Source: UBA5216 sp040081205 (GTDB lineage Bacteria > Pseudomonadota > Gammaproteobacteria > Burkholderiales > SG8-41). Taken from it: 8,920 nt of DNA. Of this stretch, positions 5,775-8,920 are shown one piece after another (positions within the stretch are counted from its first letter, which is position 1; each line of letters starts with the position of its first letter). The notes under the pieces are model-generated. The model was given only the letters and a program-made list of their open reading frames with translations. It had not been told where the DNA came from and ran no database searches. Position numbers and translations under genes: made by a program. The DNA lies in assembly GCA_040081205.1 (NCBI GenBank), contig JBEBHE010000197.1, forward strand, positions 1 to 8,920, written 5' to 3'.

Positions 5775-6802
5775 AACTCATATTGCACGCCCCAGCCGTG
5801 CATCAGGGTGGCGGAAAAACACTGCTGCTTGCGTCGCTGCAGGCACTCGACAACGACGTTGATTGTGCGCTTATTGCCGATGCCAGACTCGATCTTCCTC
5901 CATTACCTCACAACATCAAACCGCACGTCTTTCCTCCCACGCTGATGGGTAGAATTCACGCCGAACGGCGGCTCACGTCGCTGTGTTGCGCCGAGGATGT
6001 GGTGTTGTGCATGAACAGCCTGCCGCCGTTACTGCCTTGCGCTGGTCGTATTTCGGTTTACCTGCAAAATCGCTACCTTTGCACGGAGGACACTTTAGCG
6101 GGCTTTCCATGGCGCACGCGTATGCGAATTTCTGTCGAACGATGCTGGTTGCGCCGCCGGTTGCGCCCCGGCATGCGCCTGTATGTCCAGACCCTGTCCA
6201 TGCAACGCGCGGCACAAAAGACTCTGAGCGTGTTTCCAGAGGTGGCGCCATTCTGCGATGTGGCACAACACCCGCGGATCGCCGCTACGCAATCTCCATT
6301 ACGATTCATCTACCCGGCGACGCCAGACCCTCACAAAAACCATCTCGCCCTGTTTCAGGCCTGGCGTCTTCTGCACCAAGACGGTATCACAGCAGAGTTG
6401 CATGTGACGATTGCGAACCATTCTCCCTTGTCACTTAAGATTGAAGACGAGCGCGCCGCCGGCATTCCTATTATCAACCACGGTGAAGTTGACGCCGCCA
6501 CGATGGCGGCGCTGTACCAAAACAGTACCGCCCTGATCTTCCCGTCAAAAATGGAATCCTTCGGCCTGCCGCTGCTGGAAGCGCAAGCGGCCTGCCTGCC
6601 GATTGTCGCGGCAGAACTTGACTATGTGCGCGACGTTTCGACGCCCGCCGAAACGTTTGATCCGGATTCGCCGGTTTCAATTGCCCGCGCCGTGAAACGG
6701 CATCTTGGCGCACAAGAGACGTTGGTTAAAATTTTGACGCCTGGCGAATTCATCCATTCCCTGATGACCGATGGCGCCGACAGAGACGGCCATGCCGTCT
6801 GA
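5771..6802 (+). CDS. Glycosyltransferase, GT4 family (GT-B fold)
   Basis: A protein of 343 residues from GTG 5771, whose start overlaps the methyltransferase stop by 4 bases. The N-terminal strand VKLILHAPAVHQGGGKTLLL is the typical opening of a GT-B enzyme with a glycine-rich acceptor-side loop (G13-G-G15). The C-terminal half has the nucleotide-sugar lobe: FIYPATPDPHKNH (179-191), then ALIFPSKMESFGLPLLEAQA (254-272-ish) with the E-x7-E motif at E262 and E270 that is characteristic of retaining GT4 enzymes. It would transfer a sugar from an NDP-sugar to the lipid-linked repeat unit at the cytoplasmic face. Sugar and linkage are unknown. A longer frame back to 5651 exists but lies wholly inside the methyltransferase gene and adds a non-homologous-looking Arg-rich leader, so it is rejected. 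Confidence 0.9.
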   Translation: MKLILHAPAVHQGGGKTLLLASLQALDNDVDCALIADARLDLPPLPHNIKPHVFPPTLMGRIHAERRLTSLCCAEDVVLCMNSLPPLLPCAGRISVYLQNRYLCTEDTLAGFPWRTRMRISVERCWLRRRLRPGMRLYVQTLSMQRAAQKTLSVFPEVAPFCDVAQHPRIAATQSPLRFIYPATPDPHKNHLALFQAWRLLHQDGITAELHVTIANHSPLSLKIEDERAAGIPIINHGEVDAATMAALYQNSTALIFPSKMESFGLPLLEAQAACLPIVAAELDYVRDVSTPAETFDPDSPVSIARAVKRHLGAQETLVKILTPGEFIHSLMTDGADRDGHAV

Positions 6803-6815
6803 GAAACCCGCGGTT

Positions 6816-6878
6816 ATGAAAACGATCTTGGGGTTAGCCGGGGCGCATGGCTGGACTCCAACGCACTCAAGGGACTGA
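6816..6878 (+). other. Short ORF in the 78-base gap before the WbuB-like gene
   Basis: ATG 6816 opens a 20-codon frame (beginning MKTILGLAGAHG) ending at TGA 6876-6878, two bases before GTG 6881. No Shine-Dalgarno sequence precedes it. It could be a bridging ORF, the remnant of a lost gene, or chance. The Shine-Dalgarno sequence of the next gene lies inside it. I recognise no family. Confidence 0.15.
6869..6874 (+). promoter_or_regulatory. Shine-Dalgarno sequence for GTG 6881
   Basis: AAGGGA ends 6 bases before GTG 6881, the best-placed ribosome site in the window. It decides for GTG 6881 over the overlapping out-of-frame ATG 6879, which meets a stop after six codons. Confidence 0.6.
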
Positions 6879-6880
6879 AT

Positions 6881-8116
6881 GTGCGCGTCCTTATCGTAAG
6901 CCAGTATTTCTGGCCTGAGTCTTTTCGCATTAATGACCTCGCGCTGGGCCTTAAGCAGCGCGGCCATATCGTTGAAGTGCTTACAGCGATGCCGAACTAC
7001 CCGAGCGGACACTTCTTGCCGGGGTACGGTTGTTTCACCCCCGCGAGCGAGCTGTACGAAGGTATTCCGGTGAAGCGCATCCCTATCGTCGCGCGCGGAA
7101 GCCGGCGGAGCTGGCAACTGGCGGCGAACTATGCATCTTTCATCCTATCGGCAAGTCTGTTGGGGCCTTTACGTTGCCGGGGTAATTATGATGTGGTGTT
7201 CGTGTACGAACCATCTCCGGTAACGGTTGCGTTGCCGGGACTGGTGATGAAGGCGTTAAAGCGCGCTCCCCTGTTGTTCTGGGTGCAGGATCTATGGCCT
7301 GAAAGCCTGTCTGCCACTGGCGCGGTGCAATCACCGTGGGTGCTGCGCCAGGTCCGCAAGCTGGTGGATTTCATCTACCGCCGTTGCGACCACGTACTGG
7401 TATCCTCAAAAGGGTTCACAGGACACGTCGCCGCAAGTGGATTGAACAAACAACGCATTTCCCACGTGCCAAACTGGGCGGAGAGTCTGTACCGTCCCCT
7501 CGACGCCACGCCCGTTTCAGTCCTGGCCGAATTGCCGCCGGGCTTTAAAGTGATGTTTGCCGGAAATATCGGCTCCGCGCAGTCCTTTGAAACCATCCTC
7601 GCTGCCGCCGACAAATTGCGGGCATTCCCGGAAATTCAATGGATCGTTTTAGGCGACGGCCATCTGAAACCGTGGGTCGAGGAACAAGTGCGCCAATACG
7701 GCCTGGAGCGTCAGTTCCACCTGCTGGGCCAACGGCCGATGGAAAGCATGCCCGGCTACTTTTCCGCAGCCGATGCGCTGCTGGTGACGTTGCGCGCCAG
7801 CCCTGTGTTCGCCCTTACCGTGCCGAGTAAAGTACAATCCTGCCTTGCGTGCGGAAGGCCCATCATCGCCGCACTGAATGGCGAGGGGGCTGACATTGTG
7901 ATGGCATCTGGCGCCGGATTGGCTTGCCCGGCGGAAGATCCTGAACGGCTGGCGGAAACCGTGCTGTCCCTGTACAAAATGTCCCATGAGGAAAGGCAAG
8001 CCATGGGGCGTAACGGCAGAGCCTATTTTGAAGCACACTTTGAGCGCGAATTGGTGATCGGCAAAATTGAGCAACTCATGAACTCCGCCACACGGGAATA
8101 CACATGCGCGTCCTGA
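6881..8116 (+). CDS. wbuB: WbuB-like glycosyltransferase (GT4 family)
   Basis: A protein of 411 residues, the usual length for WbuB. Signature stretches of the WbuB/WcaI-like group are visible. These are SQYFWPESFRINDLA (7-21), LTAMPNYPSGHF (34-45), the WVQDLWPESL segment (134-143), VMFAGNIGSAQSFETI (224-239), LGDG (257-260), and VPSKVQSCLACGRPIIAALN (314-333) followed by GEGADIV. The canonical E-x7-E of GT4 is replaced here by the PSKVQSCLACG segment, as in other WbuB-type proteins. E. coli WbuB is assigned as an L-fucosamine (L-FucNAc) transferase; the same or a related 6-deoxy-amino sugar is the likely substrate here, acting on a lipid-linked acceptor at the cytoplasmic membrane face. The exact sugar is inference. 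The gene overlaps the next one by 13 bases. GTG is chosen because of the AAGGGA at 6869-6874. Confidence 0.88.
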   Translation: MRVLIVSQYFWPESFRINDLALGLKQRGHIVEVLTAMPNYPSGHFLPGYGCFTPASELYEGIPVKRIPIVARGSRRSWQLAANYASFILSASLLGPLRCRGNYDVVFVYEPSPVTVALPGLVMKALKRAPLLFWVQDLWPESLSATGAVQSPWVLRQVRKLVDFIYRRCDHVLVSSKGFTGHVAASGLNKQRISHVPNWAESLYRPLDATPVSVLAELPPGFKVMFAGNIGSAQSFETILAAADKLRAFPEIQWIVLGDGHLKPWVEEQVRQYGLERQFHLLGQRPMESMPGYFSAADALLVTLRASPVFALTVPSKVQSCLACGRPIIAALNGEGADIVMASGAGLACPAEDPERLAETVLSLYKMSHEERQAMGRNGRAYFEAHFERELVIGKIEQLMNSATREYTCAS

Positions 8117-8920
8117 TTCTGGGCGGCGATGGCATGCTGGGACACCAGCTGCTGCAGGATTTATTGCCCACACACGATGTGCGCGTGACGCTGCGGCAGG
8201 AGCGTCCCGCTTACCGGAACTTCAAGCTGTTTACGGAAGCGAATTCGTACACGGGTGTTGATGTGCGGGTAACCGATCGCTTGATCAGCGTGTTTGCAGA
8301 TTTCCATCCGGAAGCGGTCATTAACGCAGTGGGCGTCGTAAAGCAACGGCGCGATGGTTTGGATCCCATTCCCAACCTCGAAATAAATGCATTGCTGCCA
8401 CATCGGCTCGCGGCGATCTGCAATGCCATTCAGGCGCATCTGATACATATTAGTACGGATTGCGTGTTTTCCGGAAAAACCGGCAACTACTCCGAAGAGG
8501 ACGTAGCCGATCCCGTGGATGTCTATGGCCACAGTAAACTGCTCGGTGAAGTGGCCGTCCCCGGTTGCGTTACCTTGCGCACTTCCATCATTGGGCTGGA
8601 GTTGTCGCGCAAGACCAGTCTGCTCGAATGGTTTCTGGCCCAGACGGGGCAAGCGCAAGGCTTTAAAAACGCTATTTTTTCCGGATTTACGACGATCGAA
8701 ATGAGCCGGGTCGTGGCGCGATTAATCGTAAACTTCCCTCAGTCGGCGGGCATCTATCATGTGTCGAGTTACCCCATCAGTAAATTCGAATTACTCGATC
8801 TGATCAGGAACAAGTTCAACTTGCCTATTGAACTCGTTTCTGATGAAAAATTTCACTGCAACCGCAGCCTTGATTCCACGCGCTTTCGCAGGGATTTTCA
8901 ATACACACCGCCATCGTGGG
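8104..8920 (+). CDS. RmlD-like NAD(P)-dependent sugar-nucleotide reductase (3' end missing)
   Basis: Open from ATG 8104 to the right edge, 272 codons with no stop, so the C-terminus is outside the window. It is an extended short-chain dehydrogenase/reductase. The N-terminus MRVLILGGDGMLGHQLL has the G-x-x-G-x-x-G dinucleotide motif (G7, G10, G13). N-A-V-G at 74-77 follows strand four, S117-T-D-C-V-F is the RmlD-type STDxVF motif, and Y141-G-H-S-K145 holds the catalytic Tyr and Lys. It resembles RmlD (dTDP-4-dehydrorhamnose reductase) and the WbvR-type reductases used for UDP-N-acetyl-L-quinovosamine precursors. It would reduce a 4-keto-6-deoxy sugar nucleotide. Location next to wbuB suggests an amino-sugar pathway instead of rhamnose, but this is inference. 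The start overlaps the preceding gene by 13 bases, with a weak GGGA at 8094-8097. Confidence 0.85.
   Translation, partial: MRVLILGGDGMLGHQLLQDLLPTHDVRVTLRQERPAYRNFKLFTEANSYTGVDVRVTDRLISVFADFHPEAVINAVGVVKQRRDGLDPIPNLEINALLPHRLAAICNAIQAHLIHISTDCVFSGKTGNYSEEDVADPVDVYGHSKLLGEVAVPGCVTLRTSIIGLELSRKTSLLEWFLAQTGQAQGFKNAIFSGFTTIEMSRVVARLIVNFPQSAGIYHVSSYPISKFELLDLIRNKFNLPIELVSDEKFHCNRSLDSTRFRRDFQYTPPSW

Noticed and set aside
6677..7117. 146-codon antisense open frame
   Set aside because: It spans the end of one glycosyltransferase gene and the start of the next on the opposite strand; composition is that of a shadow frame.
7649..8173. 174-codon antisense open frame
   Set aside because: It is opposite the WbuB-like gene, whose motifs are unmistakable; the antisense product is rich in His, Gly and Arg with no recognisable domain.
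8161..8658. 165-codon antisense open frame
   Set aside because: It is opposite the RmlD-like gene, which carries all expected motifs in the forward frame.
1..8920. CRISPR array, tRNA/rRNA gene, transposase or defence system
   Set aside because: No regularly spaced repeats, tRNA-like cloverleaf, terminal inverted repeats or transposase/nuclease motifs were seen on either strand; all substantial coding sequence is accounted for by polysaccharide genes.

Overview
The window is a single-strand (+) run of seven genes from a surface-polysaccharide (O-antigen, capsule or exopolysaccharide) biosynthesis locus of a Gram-negative bacterium. I infer a betaproteobacterium-like host. This rests on medium-to-high GC in the right half, very tight gene packing, and a WbuB-type glycosyltransferase next to an RmlD-like sugar-nucleotide reductase. 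No sequence feature fixes the genus. I saw no RNA gene, insertion sequence, CRISPR array or clear intra-operon terminator.

Layout. Bases 1-120 are a short leader with a hairpin, an AT-rich stretch with a weak promoter-like match, and a 14-bp palindrome. They may instead be the 3' end of an upstream gene, because one frame is open from base 2 to a stop at 122-124. Then come three consecutive polytopic membrane proteins: a Wzy-like candidate repeat-unit polymerase (121-1593), a second, unrelated polymerase/ligase-like protein carrying an R-x-C-G-I-Y-D-E-P-G motif (1685-3007), and a GT-C-like membrane glycosyltransferase candidate with a C-terminal periplasmic domain (3072-5009). Four soluble proteins follow: a SAM-dependent methyltransferase (5049-5774), a GT4 glycosyltransferase (5771-6802), a WbuB-like GT4 glycosyltransferase (6881-8116), and an RmlD-like NAD(P)-dependent sugar-nucleotide reductase (8104 to the right edge, incomplete).

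Working model (inference). The RmlD-like enzyme helps make a 6-deoxy amino sugar nucleotide. WbuB and the other GT4 enzyme add sugars to a lipid-linked repeat unit on the cytoplasmic face, and the methyltransferase modifies a sugar. After flipping, one of the first two membrane proteins polymerises the repeat while the other may ligate it or act on a second linkage. The GT-C protein may add a side-branch sugar from a polyprenyl-phosphate donor on the periplasmic face. No flippase, initiating phosphoglycosyltransferase or chain-length regulator lies in the window.

The most unusual points are two dissimilar polymerase-like genes side by side, a drop in GC over those two genes, and a repeated junction pattern. 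At the first three gaps between genes, a very short open frame starts on the preceding stop codon and ends at or within 8 bases of the next start, and those next genes have no visible Shine-Dalgarno sequence. This suggests translational bridging, but it is unproven. I do not see a clearly new biological system here.
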